This document shows, piece after piece, positions 16,991 through 25,669 of a stretch of DNA of 64,000 bases. The notes under the pieces are model-generated. The model saw only the letters and a list, made by a program, of their open reading frames with translations, was not told the DNA's origin and made no database searches. Position 1 is the stretch's first letter. Every line of letters starts with the position of its first letter. Origin of the DNA: Polaribacter sp. WD7 (GTDB lineage: Bacteria; Bacteroidota; Bacteroidia; Flavobacteriales; Flavobacteriaceae); assembly GCF_003335085.1 (NCBI RefSeq), contig NZ_QPEJ01000016.1:310001-374000 (forward strand), read 5' to 3'. A program made the translations under genes and the position numbers.

Positions 16991-17129
16991 CAATGTAAAA
17001 AATAAATTCCATTTCTCTAAGATCTATCAATTTTATAAATAGTTTTATTGATATTAATTTGAGTTATCACTTAACTTTTTTTAAAATCCTTTGTATTTTT
17101 ATACCTGTAATAACAAGCATTTTTTTCTT

Positions 17130-17888
17130 ATGAAAATCATTATATCACCAGCAAAATCGCTAGACTTTGAAAGCAAGGTACCTACAAGCCTGCACACTCA
17201 ACCTCGTTTTTTAGCACAATCTGAAAAGCTAAGTAAAAAACTAAAAACTATTTCTAAAAATAAGCTAGCTGATTTAATGTCTATTTCTGATGATTTAGCT
17301 AGGTTAAACTATGAACGTAATCAAGATTGGAAAACACCTTTTACACCAGATAACGCTAAACAAGCTATTTATGCTTTTACGGGCGCTGTTTTTCAAGGGA
17401 TTGATGTAAACTCTTTAGAAGAAAAAAAAATTCCGTTACTTCAAGATAGACTTCGTATTTTATCTGGTTTATACGGTTTGTTAAAACCTTTAGATTTAAT
17501 TCAACCTTATCGTTTAGAAATGGGAACAAAATTAAAAGTTGGTAGAAATGATAATTTGTACAAATTTTGGGACAAAGACTTGGCAAAATCCTTAAATGAT
17601 GAACTAGAGAACGATGAATTGCTTGTTAACTTAGCCAGTACAGAGTATTTTAAAGCAGTTCCTAAAAAAGTTTTAAAAGTTTCTATGATTACTCCTGTTT
17701 TTAAAGATTTTAAAAACGGGCAGTATAAAACTATTATGACTTATGCTAAAAAAGCACGTGGTTTAATGGTACGTTACATCATAGACAATAATGTTAAGAC
17801 AATAGATGAGTTAAAAGGTTTTGATACTGAAGGTTATGGTTTTTCTGAAGAATTTTCTTCTGGTAATGAATTGGTGTTTACAAGATAA
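17130..17888 (+). CDS. yaaA: Peroxide stress protein YaaA
   Basis: A 252-residue cytosolic protein of the YaaA/UPF0246 family. Family hallmarks are the N-terminal KIIISPAKSLDF, the QDRLRILSGLYGLLKPLDLI stretch near the middle, and LVNLASTEYFKAV followed by a basic K-K-A-R-G-L-M segment. In E. coli YaaA limits intracellular iron and oxidative DNA damage under peroxide stress. The ATG at 17130 matches the conserved start; an in-frame TTG 39 bases earlier adds a non-conserved tail. It converges with sdaA, with 30 bases between them. Confidence 0.93.
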   Translation: MKIIISPAKSLDFESKVPTSLHTQPRFLAQSEKLSKKLKTISKNKLADLMSISDDLARLNYERNQDWKTPFTPDNAKQAIYAFTGAVFQGIDVNSLEEKKIPLLQDRLRILSGLYGLLKPLDLIQPYRLEMGTKLKVGRNDNLYKFWDKDLAKSLNDELENDELLVNLASTEYFKAVPKKVLKVSMITPVFKDFKNGQYKTIMTYAKKARGLMVRYIIDNNVKTIDELKGFDTEGYGFSEEFSSGNELVFTR

Positions 17889-17918
17889 GTATTAACAATT
17901 TTTAATTCATAATTACTT

Positions 17919-19343
17919 TTAACAATCTGCTAAACCAACATTAATAGCTAATCCCCCTTCTGAAGTTTCTTTGTAGTTTTTGTGCATATCTTTTGCAGTT
18001 TCCCACATGGTATCAATTACCTTGTCTAAAGGTACTTTAACATCTTTCGGGTTTGTTTCTAGTGCCATTTCAGCAGCATTAATTGCTTTTATAGCTCCCA
18101 TAGAATTTCGTTCTATACAAGGTACTTGTACTAAACCTCCAATAGGGTCACAGGTTAAACCTAAATGATGTTCCATAGCTATTTCTGCAGCTACCAAGCA
18201 TTGCGCAGGAGAACCACCTAATACTTCTGTTAACGCAGCGGCAGCCATAGCAGCAGAAACACCTATTTCTGCTTGACAACCACCAATTGCCGCAGAAATT
18301 GTAGCATTTTTTTTAAAAATACTACCAATTTCTCCTGCAGTTAACAAAAATTGTTTAATCTCTTTAAAACTTGCTTCATGATTCTCTATAACCAAGTAAT
18401 ACATTAAAACAGCAGGAATTACTCCTGCACTTCCGTTAGTTGGGGCTGTTACCACTCTCCCTAAAGAAGCATTAACCTCGTTTACAGACAACGCAAAACA
18501 GCTTACCCATTTTAAAATTTCTCTAAATTTCACTTCTGTACTTCTTATGGCAGCAATCCATTCTTTTGGGTTGGAGTATTCACTATTCTTTATTAATTTT
18601 TCATGAATATCAAAAGCACGTCTTTTTACATTTAAACCTCCAGGAAGTATTCCTTCTGTATGACAACCTATATACATACACTCTAACATAGTTTCCCAAA
18701 TGCGTTCTAATTCAAAATTTATTTTTTCGGCAGTGTTAATTTCCAATTCGTTTTTAAATACAATTTCAGAAATTAACATATTGTCTTTCTCACAATAAAG
18801 TTCTAATTCTTTAGCTCTGTTTATAGGATAAGGAAAATTCTTCTTGTTAATTTCTATATCTCCTTCTAGAGTATCATTTTCTTGAACAATAAAACCTCCT
18901 CCTATAGAATAGTAGGTTTCTGTAGAAATTTCTTTTCCTTTTGACAAACCTCTAAAAGTAACTCCGTTAGCATGAAATGGCAAAAATTCTCTATGAAACT
19001 GTATCGCGTTATTTGGAAAAACAATTTTCTTTCCTCCTTTAAAATAAATTTCTTCTTGTACATTTATTCTGTCAACAATTGTAAAAATATCTTCAATTGG
19101 TATGTATTCTGGATCAGCTTCACTTAAACCTAATACTATTGCTAAATCAGTAGCATGGCCTTTACCTGTTAAAGACAAAGATCCGTACAAGTCTACTTTT
19201 ATTTCATCAATAGTTTCAAAAAGATACGTGTCTCTGAGTTTCTTAACCCAATATTGTGCCGCTCTCCAAGGACCTAAAGTGTGTGAGCTAGATGGGCCAA
19301 CACCTATTTTGAGCATATCAAAAACACTAATAAATTGAGACAT
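17919..19343 (-). CDS. sdaA: L-serine ammonia-lyase (iron-sulfur type)
   Basis: Degrades L-serine to pyruvate and ammonia using a [4Fe-4S] cluster. The 474-residue single chain fuses the beta domain (about 1-160, with the signature GVGPSSSHTLGP near residue 14) and the alpha domain (about 200-470). Candidate cluster cysteines are in the segments SCFALS, GGCQAEIG and TCDPIGGLVQVPC. The ATG at 19343 gives the conserved N-terminus MSQFISVFDML. A strong terminator lies between it and the upstream DUF2853 gene, so it likely has its own promoter, though none is obvious. Confidence 0.94.
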   Translation of the reverse strand: MSQFISVFDMLKIGVGPSSSHTLGPWRAAQYWVKKLRDTYLFETIDEIKVDLYGSLSLTGKGHATDLAIVLGLSEADPEYIPIEDIFTIVDRINVQEEIYFKGGKKIVFPNNAIQFHREFLPFHANGVTFRGLSKGKEISTETYYSIGGGFIVQENDTLEGDIEINKKNFPYPINRAKELELYCEKDNMLISEIVFKNELEINTAEKINFELERIWETMLECMYIGCHTEGILPGGLNVKRRAFDIHEKLIKNSEYSNPKEWIAAIRSTEVKFREILKWVSCFALSVNEVNASLGRVVTAPTNGSAGVIPAVLMYYLVIENHEASFKEIKQFLLTAGEIGSIFKKNATISAAIGGCQAEIGVSAAMAAAALTEVLGGSPAQCLVAAEIAMEHHLGLTCDPIGGLVQVPCIERNSMGAIKAINAAEMALETNPKDVKVPLDKVIDTMWETAKDMHKNYKETSEGGLAINVGLADC

Positions 19344-19379
19344 CTTAAAAGAATTTAAAATAGAATTAATGTAAATGTA

Positions 19380-19408
19380 AAAAATCCAACTCAATGAGTT
19401 GGATTTTT
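19380..19408 (-). terminator. Hairpin terminator downstream of the DUF2853 gene
   Basis: A perfect 13-bp stem (AAAAATCCAACTC at 19380-19392 against 19396-19408) with a three-base loop and a T-run in the minus-strand transcript. It separates the DUF2853 gene from sdaA. Confidence 0.8.
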
Positions 19409-19433
19409 AGTGTATTAATAAAATACTAAAATT

Positions 19434-19775
19434 TTAAAATCCGTATACAGATTCTTTATCAAATTTCTTAACCAACATGTAGTAAACACATGCTCTATAT
19501 TTATTTCTTTCAGATTTTCCAATTCTCTCCATAACTTCTTCAATCCCTTCATCTAAGGCTGCCGTATCTGGCAAACCTAATTTTTTAATTAAAAAATTAT
19601 TTTTAACGGTTGCCAGCTCTTTTGGGTCAGAACCAGAAACTGTTTCTGCATCTTTCTTGTAAATAGAAGGCCCCAAACCTTTTGTTACTGCTGCTAATAA
19701 TTCTGTGTTAGAACGTAAATTTCTATCGTCCATAAATTTTTTGTACAAAGCAACTTTTTCGTCAAATTTACTCAT
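19434..19775 (-). CDS. DUF2853 family protein
   Basis: A 113-residue cytosolic helical protein, recognised as DUF2853 from MSKFDEKVALYKKFMDDRNL and the C-terminal NKYRACVYYMLVKKFDKESV. The family is small, common in Flavobacteriia, and has no assigned activity. The ATG at 19775 is chosen since it begins the conserved region; upstream in-frame codons are A/T-rich leader. It has its own promoter candidate at 19825-19832 and a strong terminator downstream, so it is probably monocistronic. Confidence 0.88.
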   Translation of the reverse strand: MSKFDEKVALYKKFMDDRNLRSNTELLAAVTKGLGPSIYKKDAETVSGSDPKELATVKNNFLIKKLGLPDTAALDEGIEEVMERIGKSERNKYRACVYYMLVKKFDKESVYGF

Positions 19776-19824
19776 AATTGTAGTTTTAAATATTTTTTTT
19801 AATTGTTTCACTAATTGAATATTC

Positions 19825-19832
19825 CAAATATA
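19825..19832 (-). promoter_or_regulatory. Candidate -7 element (TATATTTG) for the DUF2853 gene
   Basis: The minus strand reads TATATTTG, an exact TAnnTTTG match about 50 bases upstream of the start codon. Motif-based inference. Confidence 0.45.
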
Positions 19833-19878
19833 TGAAAATTAAGGTGTAATTCAAATAGTTGTTATTTTCTACTCTTAA

Positions 19879-19970
19879 GACACAATTTATGTCAATGTGT
19901 CACATCTTCATTAAAAAAAAATAAAATCCTGACATTTTTTAGTGAAAAATGAGTTGGCATAGCATTTGAC
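19879..19970 (+). promoter_or_regulatory. dnaK upstream region with a sigma54-like promoter candidate
   Basis: TTGGCATAGCATTTGA at 19954-19969 has the -24 (TTGGCA) and -12 (TTGC-like) elements at the exact 12-base G-to-G spacing of sigma54 promoters; the -12 has TTGA instead of TTGC. Upstream are a GACAC...GTGTC inverted repeat (19879-19883 and 19897-19901), two TGTCA direct copies (19890-19894 and 19898-19902) and a TGACA at 19930-19934, which could bind an activator. No CIRCE element was found. The predicted start would leave a leader of about 42 bases. Confidence 0.4.
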
Positions 19971-20021
19971 AAATAGTAATTGTAAAATTGAAAAAACGAA
20001 TTTTAATATAAAATAAATAGT

Positions 20022-21929
20022 ATGAGCAAAATTATAGGAATAGATTTAGGAACAACCAACTCGTGTGTTTCTGTAATGGAAGGTAATGAGCCAGTTGTAA
20101 TTCCTAACGCTGAAGGAAAAAGAACTACACCATCTATTGTTGCCTTTGTAGAAGGAGGAGAACGTAAAATTGGTGATCCTGCAAAAAGACAAGCAGTAAC
20201 AAATCCTACAAAAACAGTTTACTCGATTAAACGTTTTATGGGAAACAAATTTTCTGAATCTTCTCAAGAAGTAAAAAGAGTACCTTACAAGGTAGTAAAA
20301 GGAGATAATGATACTCCTAGAGTAGATATTGATGGTCGTTTATATACACCTCAAGAAATTTCTGCAATGGTTCTTCAAAAAATGAAGAAAACCGCAGAAG
20401 ATTACTTAGGTCAAGATGTATCTGCTGCTGTAATTACAGTACCTGCATATTTTAATGATGCACAAAGACAAGCTACAAAAGAAGCAGGAGAAATTGCTGG
20501 TTTAAAAGTAGAAAGAATTATTAATGAGCCTACTGCTGCTGCTTTAGCATATGGTTTAGACAAAGCTAATGACGATAAAAAAATTGTTGTTTTTGACTTT
20601 GGAGGTGGTACACATGACGTTTCTATCTTAGAATTAGGTGATGGTGTTTTTGAAGTATTGGCTACTGATGGTGATACGCACTTAGGAGGTGATGATGTTG
20701 ATGAAAAAATCATTAACTGGTTAGCAGACGAGTTTAATGCTGAAGAAAATATGGACTTGCGTAACGACCCAATGGCTTTACAACGTTTAAAAGAAGCTGC
20801 TGAAAAAGCAAAGATTGAATTATCTTCTTCTTCTGCAACTGAAATTAATTTACCATATATTACAGCTACAGCAAGCGGACCAAAACACTTGGTAAGATCT
20901 TTAACGAAAGCAAAGTTTGAGCAACTAATAGACGATTTAGTAAAAAGAACTATAGAGCCTTGTAAAACAGCTTTAAAAAATGCTGATTTATCTACTTCTG
21001 ATATTGATGAAATTATCTTAGTTGGTGGTTCTACAAGAATACCGGCTATACAAGAAGCTGTTGAAAAATTCTTTGGAAAAGCACCAAGTAAAGGTGTAAA
21101 CCCAGATGAAGTAGTTTCTTTAGGTGCTGCAATTCAAGGTGGTGTTTTAACTGGTGATGTTAAAGACGTGCTGTTATTAGATGTTACCCCTTTATCTTTA
21201 GGTATAGAAACAATGGGTAATGTATTTACAAAATTAATAGATGCAAATACTACCATACCAACAAAAAAATCGCAAGTATTCTCTACTGCTGTAGACAATC
21301 AACCTTCTGTAGATATTCATGTATTACAAGGAGAAAGAGCTATGGCAGCAGATAACAAAACGATAGGTCGTTTCCAATTAACAGATATTCCTCCAGCACA
21401 AAGAGGAGTTCCACAAATTGAGGTTACTTTTGATATTGATGCAAACGGAATTATTAAAGTTTCTGCCGTAGATAAAGCTACTGGTAAATCTCAAGATATT
21501 AGAATTGAAGCGTCTTCTGGTTTATCTGAAGAAGAAATTGAGAAAATGAAACAAGAAGCAGAGGCTAATGCAGATGCTGATAAGTTAGCAAAAGAAACTG
21601 CCGAAAAAGTAAACGGTGCAGATTCTATGATTTTTCAAACAGAAAAGCAATTGAAAGAATTTGGTGACAAATTATCTGCTGATAAAAAAGAACCAATAGA
21701 AGCTGCTTTAACTGAATTAAAAGCCGCTCATGAGTCTAAAGATTTAGCTCAAATAGACGCTGCAATGGAAAAAATTAATGAAGCCTGGAAAGTAGCGTCT
21801 GAAGAAATGTATGCTGCTCAACAAGGTGCTGCAGGTGCAGATGCAGGAGCGCAACAAGGTCAACCAGAATCTGGTAATGCAGACCAAGGTGACAATGTTG
21901 AAGACGTAGATTTCGAAGAAGTTAAGTAA
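20022..21929 (+). CDS. dnaK: Molecular chaperone DnaK (Hsp70)
   Basis: A 635-residue ATP-dependent chaperone. The nucleotide-binding domain (about 1-383) has [11 protein letters not shown] near residue 5, [16 protein letters not shown] near 195, and [16 protein letters not shown] near 335. The substrate-binding domain follows after a conserved [15 protein letters not shown] linker, and the C-terminus ends in an acidic tail with [10 protein letters not shown]. The length and the GGGTHDVS variant are usual for Bacteroidota. No grpE or dnaJ is adjacent. A strong terminator follows. Confidence 0.98.
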   Translation: MSKIIGIDLGTTNSCVSVMEGNEPVVIPNAEGKRTTPSIVAFVEGGERKIGDPAKRQAVTNPTKTVYSIKRFMGNKFSESSQEVKRVPYKVVKGDNDTPRVDIDGRLYTPQEISAMVLQKMKKTAEDYLGQDVSAAVITVPAYFNDAQRQATKEAGEIAGLKVERIINEPTAAALAYGLDKANDDKKIVVFDFGGGTHDVSILELGDGVFEVLATDGDTHLGGDDVDEKIINWLADEFNAEENMDLRNDPMALQRLKEAAEKAKIELSSSSATEINLPYITATASGPKHLVRSLTKAKFEQLIDDLVKRTIEPCKTALKNADLSTSDIDEIILVGGSTRIPAIQEAVEKFFGKAPSKGVNPDEVVSLGAAIQGGVLTGDVKDVLLLDVTPLSLGIETMGNVFTKLIDANTTIPTKKSQVFSTAVDNQPSVDIHVLQGERAMAADNKTIGRFQLTDIPPAQRGVPQIEVTFDIDANGIIKVSAVDKATGKSQDIRIEASSGLSEEEIEKMKQEAEANADADKLAKETAEKVNGADSMIFQTEKQLKEFGDKLSADKKEPIEAALTELKAAHESKDLAQIDAAMEKINEAWKVASEEMYAAQQGAAGADAGAQQGQPESGNADQGDNVEDVDFEEVK

Positions 21930-22014
21930 GCTTTAACAAAGTTAAAAGTATAGATCTATGGGTTGCTTAAACAAGTCCACTCTCTGAATTTAGGTTCAGA
22001 ATCTATATATACCC

Positions 22015-22050
22015 AATAAAACGCAATCATTAACTTGGTTGCGTTTTATT
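22015..22050 (+). terminator. Hairpin terminator of dnaK
   Basis: A 12-bp perfect stem (AATAAAACGCAA at 22015-22026, complement at 22039-22050) with a 12-base loop, followed by a T-rich tail. It lies 86 bases after the dnaK stop codon. Confidence 0.85.
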
Positions 22051-22068
22051 TTTAAAACCATTTTTTGT

Positions 22069-22593
22069 TTGAAAACATACAACCAACATAACTTTTTTAA
22101 ACATACTTTTTGCGAATTTATTCAAGTAGATGATTTTAAATTTCCTGAGAAGACAAATTATAAAAGTAAGTCCAAAAGCTGCTATCATTACACAAAAGAA
22201 GGTGTTTATAGAAAATCAAATCATTGGGGAAGAGTAGCCAATTGTAGGTGGAAAATCATTTCAAATTCTAAATATAAAAATCAAAAAGAAGTTATTGGAT
22301 TTGCAAAATGGTCTGATTTTTATCCAATCAATTCAACAGAAAAAATCTTTTGTATTGATGTTGATTTCATTACTAAAACCGTTCAACTGCAAAAGAAAAA
22401 AGAAAATTTAAACACACATTTATTCACATATACTGAGGCTCAAAAAAGAATAAAACAAATTCATGATTTATTTCAAAATGACAAATGGACTCTTTATTTT
22501 GAGGTAGACAAAGAAACTTTAGTACGCGAGGTTATTTTAGCATTAATCAACTCAAAAAAATCGTTACAAGAAATAAAAAAAAGTTTCAAATAA
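22069..22593 (+). CDS. Conserved hypothetical protein (TTG start)
   Basis: A 174-residue basic, soluble protein that I do not assign to a named family. There is no ATG in the frame ahead of the well-formed sequence; the TTG at 22069 gives an N-terminus KTYNQHNFFKHTF. Notable segments are YHYTKEGVYRKSNHWGRVANC, KWSDFYPINSTEKIF and a C-terminal helix with many lysines. The residues H-W-G-R-V and the W-S-D-F pattern look conserved, which suggests a real gene. It starts just after the dnaK terminator, which makes a separate promoter likely. Confidence 0.6.
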   Translation: MKTYNQHNFFKHTFCEFIQVDDFKFPEKTNYKSKSKSCYHYTKEGVYRKSNHWGRVANCRWKIISNSKYKNQKEVIGFAKWSDFYPINSTEKIFCIDVDFITKTVQLQKKKENLNTHLFTYTEAQKRIKQIHDLFQNDKWTLYFEVDKETLVREVILALINSKKSLQEIKKSFK

Positions 22594-22663
22594 CAAATCA
22601 TACCTTTTCAGTAAATTTACAAATCTAAAATTTCAACTATTTAATTTATCCAAAAAATCTATA

Positions 22664-23956
22664 ATGAATATTCCACAAACGAGTTTTCCTAGAGTAGTTA
22701 TTATTGGTGGTGGGTTTGCAGGTTTAGCTGCTGCTAAGGGTTTAGAGGAGCAAGAACTACAAGTGGTTTTGATAGATAAGCATAACTACCATACGTTTCA
22801 ACCATTATTATATCAAGTTGCTACAGGAGGTTTAGAACCAGATTCTATTGCTTTTCCGTTAAGAAAACGTTTTAATGATGTAGAAAATTTCTTTTTTAGA
22901 CTAGCTGATGTAATAAATATCAATCCTGATAAAAATTTAATTGAAACTTCTATCGGAAATTTAGATTATGACGAGTTGATTATTGCTACAGGATCTACTA
23001 CTAATTTTTTTGGCAATACAAACATCCAAAAGTTTGCTATGGAAATGAAATCTGTTCCGCAATCTTTAAACATCAGAAGTTTAATTTTAGAAAATTTTGA
23101 AGAAGCATTATTAACGTCTAATATTGATGATAGAAATGCATTAATGAATTTTGTAATTGTAGGTGGTGGCCCTACAGGCGTAGAATTAGCTGGAGCTCTT
23201 GCAGAAATGAAAAAAGGAATTTTACCTAAAGATTATCCTGATTTAGATATTCGTAAAATGCAAATTCATTTGATACAAAGTTCTAATTGCTTGCTAAAAG
23301 GCATGAGCGCAAAAGCCTCTGAAAAAGCAGAAGATTTTTTAATAAGTTTAGGCGTAAACGTATGGAAAAACCTACGTGTTTTAGACTACGATGGAAAAGT
23401 TGTAAAAACAAACGGAGAAGATCATTTTAGAGCAGAAACTGTTATTTGGGCAGCAGGTGTTAAAGGAGAAACTATTAACGGTTTAGCGCAAGAGTGTATT
23501 GTAGAAAGAGCTGCCAGAATAAAGGTTAACAAAATTAATCAGGTACTACCTCATCAAAATATTTATGCAATAGGAGACGTAGCTTGTATGGTCTCTGAAG
23601 AAACCCCTTATGGACATCCAATGATGGCGCAACCTGCTATACAACAGGGTAAATTAGTTGCTAAAAACATTTTAGCAAAAATAGCAGGTAAAACGCAAAA
23701 ACCATTTTTCTATAATGATAGAGGCGCTATGGCTACCATTGGTAGAAATAAAGCTGTTGTAGACCTTCCTAAATGGAAATTTCAAGGTGTCTTTGCATGG
23801 TTTGTGTGGATGTTTGTACATCTTTTTTCTTTAATTGGCTTTAGAAATAGAGCTATTGTATTTCTAAATTGGGTTTATAACTACATCCGTTTTGATAGAG
23901 AAACACGGTTAATTATTCGTCCTTATAAACTTAAAAACAAACAGATTAATTTTTAA
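22664..23956 (+). CDS. Type II NADH dehydrogenase (NDH-2)
   Basis: A 430-residue FAD enzyme that oxidises NADH and passes electrons to quinones without pumping protons. The FAD motif GGGFAG is at residues 15-20, and the NAD-binding motif VIVGGGPTGVELAGAL near 165. The AIGDVA segment near residue 305 and the NDH-2 quinone-site pattern AQPAIQQGKLVA near 324 support this. The C-terminus (about residues 375-405) is hydrophobic and would sit at the membrane face. The zinc-ribbon gene begins on the very next base, so the two are translationally coupled. Confidence 0.9.
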   Translation: MNIPQTSFPRVVIIGGGFAGLAAAKGLEEQELQVVLIDKHNYHTFQPLLYQVATGGLEPDSIAFPLRKRFNDVENFFFRLADVININPDKNLIETSIGNLDYDELIIATGSTTNFFGNTNIQKFAMEMKSVPQSLNIRSLILENFEEALLTSNIDDRNALMNFVIVGGGPTGVELAGALAEMKKGILPKDYPDLDIRKMQIHLIQSSNCLLKGMSAKASEKAEDFLISLGVNVWKNLRVLDYDGKVVKTNGEDHFRAETVIWAAGVKGETINGLAQECIVERAARIKVNKINQVLPHQNIYAIGDVACMVSEETPYGHPMMAQPAIQQGKLVAKNILAKIAGKTQKPFFYNDRGAMATIGRNKAVVDLPKWKFQGVFAWFVWMFVHLFSLIGFRNRAIVFLNWVYNYIRFDRETRLIIRPYKLKNKQINF

Positions 23957-24262
23957 ATGGGTACAAGAATCATCAAATGTCCTGAGTGTGGAACCATCAA
24001 TAAAAATACTGATTATTGTACTTTTTGTAATGCATTAATTTCTGATACTAAAAAAAGAGAGATTAAAGCAAGAAAAGTTAAAGAAGCACTTATAAGAGAA
24101 GAAAAACACAAACTAGAAAACCCTAGTTTAGCAGAACGTTTAAAAAAACACCCTTTTTTTCTATATAGAGTTTTTGGTTGGGTGTTGTATTCTTCTATTA
24201 TGGTAGTAAGTGCCATTGGTGCTGGTTTGGCTTGGTTTATTGCTATGGTAGCTGCTGGTTAA
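23957..24262 (+). CDS. Small zinc-ribbon membrane protein
   Basis: A 101-residue protein with a zinc ribbon at the N-terminus (C8-x2-C11 and C21-x2-C24), a charged helix at about 30-65, and a single hydrophobic segment at about 76-98 with G-A-G-L-A-W-F-I. It starts immediately after the NDH-2 stop codon, so it is expected to be made together with it. No named family is recognised. It may help assemble or anchor a membrane complex, which is conjecture from the linkage. Confidence 0.7.
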   Translation: MGTRIIKCPECGTINKNTDYCTFCNALISDTKKREIKARKVKEALIREEKHKLENPSLAERLKKHPFFLYRVFGWVLYSSIMVVSAIGAGLAWFIAMVAAG

Positions 24263-24263
24263 T

Positions 24264-24617
24264 TTGAATAAAAAACTTACATATTATTTTATTTTTTGTG
24301 TAGTAACAGGAACAACTGTTTATTATTTACAACGTTTTTCTATAAAGCTTCCTCAAATATTTCGTTTTTATGTAAATGATTTTTTAATTGTTCCTATAGT
24401 ACTTTTTATAAGTTTGCAAATTCTTAAATGGTCTAAAAACAACACGGACTATACACTTTCTATAGGTATCATTCTATACATCTGCCTTTTATATAGTGTG
24501 TTGTTCGAATTTATTTTTCCGAAATATATAGCAAGATATACCAAAGACTATGTAGATATATTTTTATATTTTGCAAGCGGATTTATATTTTATCAATTGC
24601 AAAAAAAAACAGATTGA
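24264..24617 (+). CDS. Small polytopic membrane protein (TTG start)
   Basis: A 117-residue protein with about three or four hydrophobic segments (residues 5-20, 37-53, 64-82 and 98-110). It starts with a TTG one base after the stop codon of the zinc-ribbon gene, so all three genes in this run are tightly packed. The R-F-Y-V-N-D-F-L-I-V-P motif is reminiscent of small flavobacterial membrane proteins of unknown role. No confident family is given. Confidence 0.6.
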   Translation: MNKKLTYYFIFCVVTGTTVYYLQRFSIKLPQIFRFYVNDFLIVPIVLFISLQILKWSKNNTDYTLSIGIILYICLLYSVLFEFIFPKYIARYTKDYVDIFLYFASGFIFYQLQKKTD

Positions 24618-25532
24618 ACCACACAAAGGTTACCTTAGAAAATATTGCTAGATTAAATAAAGCAATAGATTTATAGAAAAAATTTGGATAAAAAATTGTC
24701 ACTAGCTACTGTTGCTAAAGAAGCTTTTTTTTCTCCATATCATTTTCACCGTATATTTTCTTTGGCTGTAGGAGAAACTGTGTCAAAATATATTATAAGA
24801 AAATGAATTGAAAAAGCAGCTTCTTTTTTACTGTATCAAAAACAGAGAACAATTACAGAAATTTCAGAATCTGTTGGTTTTAATGATATTTCTTCATTTT
24901 TTAAAACTTTTAAAAGGTTTTACGAGTTTACTCCTATTCAATTTAAAAATGAAAGTCCTCAAAAATATAGCGAAATTTGCAACACCAACGATAATATTAA
25001 CAAACATCAAATTTCTTTTAAACAGTATATTTACAATAATAACAACGCTTTAAATTGGTTAAAAATGAATGCTAAAACAGAAATTAAAAACCTTGAAAAT
25101 TTAGATATTGCTTATATAGCTCATCAAGGAGAATTAGATAATATAGGTTTGGTTTTTAACAGGTTAATTAAATGGGCAACACCTAAAGGATTGATGTCTC
25201 AAGAAAACTTACGTTTATTAACGGTGTATCATGATAGTCCTAAAATTACGAGACCAGAAAATATAAGAACCAGTATTGGCATTGTATTAAATACTCCTGT
25301 AACAGTTGAAGGAGAAGTAAATTTAAAAACAATTTCTCCAAGAAAATGTATTGTAAATCGGTTAGAAATTAAACCTCATCAATTTCAACAAGCGTGGGAA
25401 TCTTCTTTTGCTTGGATGATCGAAAATGGATATAAAAAATCAGAGAAAGATCCTTTTGAAATTTATTATAATAACGGAAATGAACATCCTGAAAATAAGT
25501 TTATCGTAGATTTGTGTATTCCTATACAATAA
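24614..25532 (+). pseudogene. Disrupted AraC family regulator with GyrI-like domain
   Basis: Intact relatives carry an N-terminal AraC helix-turn-helix (about 100 residues) and a C-terminal GyrI-like ligand-binding domain. Here the first 19 codons run from a TTG at 24614, then an extra T near 24671-24673 shifts the frame and gives a TAG. In the other frame the HTH continues (SLATVAKEAFFSPYHFHR, RTITEISESVGFNDISSFFK) but is cut by an in-frame TGA at 24804-24806, which replaces the arginine of an R-K-R-I-E-K motif. No further stop occurs up to 25532. The GyrI part alone is open from the ATG at 25065 and could still be translated. Confidence 0.85.
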
Positions 25533-25601
25533 AAAAAATCTCGAAATGTTTTCAGGTTTTTTCATAACAAAAACACATTATGCACCCACATATTACAATA
25601 C

Positions 25602-25634
25602 AAAAAAGGCTCTGAAAATTTCAGAACCTTTTTT
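25602..25634. terminator. Bidirectional hairpin terminator
   Basis: AAAAAAGG-c-TCTGAAA pairs with TTTCAGA-a-CCTTTTTT around a central A, giving a stem of about 15 bp with one mismatch and T-runs on both strands. It separates the convergent AraC pseudogene and the PF03640 lipoprotein gene. Confidence 0.75.
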
Positions 25635-25669
25635 TAATTAACAAAAAACTCAATCTAACTATAAACTAT

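Noticed and set aside
19812..20021. CIRCE (HrcA) operator upstream of dnaK
   Set aside because: The consensus TTAGCACTC-N9-GAGTGCTAA is not found, nor an obvious degenerate form.
24808..25053. 81-residue reading frame in the AraC region
   Set aside because: It is in another frame than the AraC/GyrI gene. The frame that carries the helix-turn-helix motifs explains this stretch.
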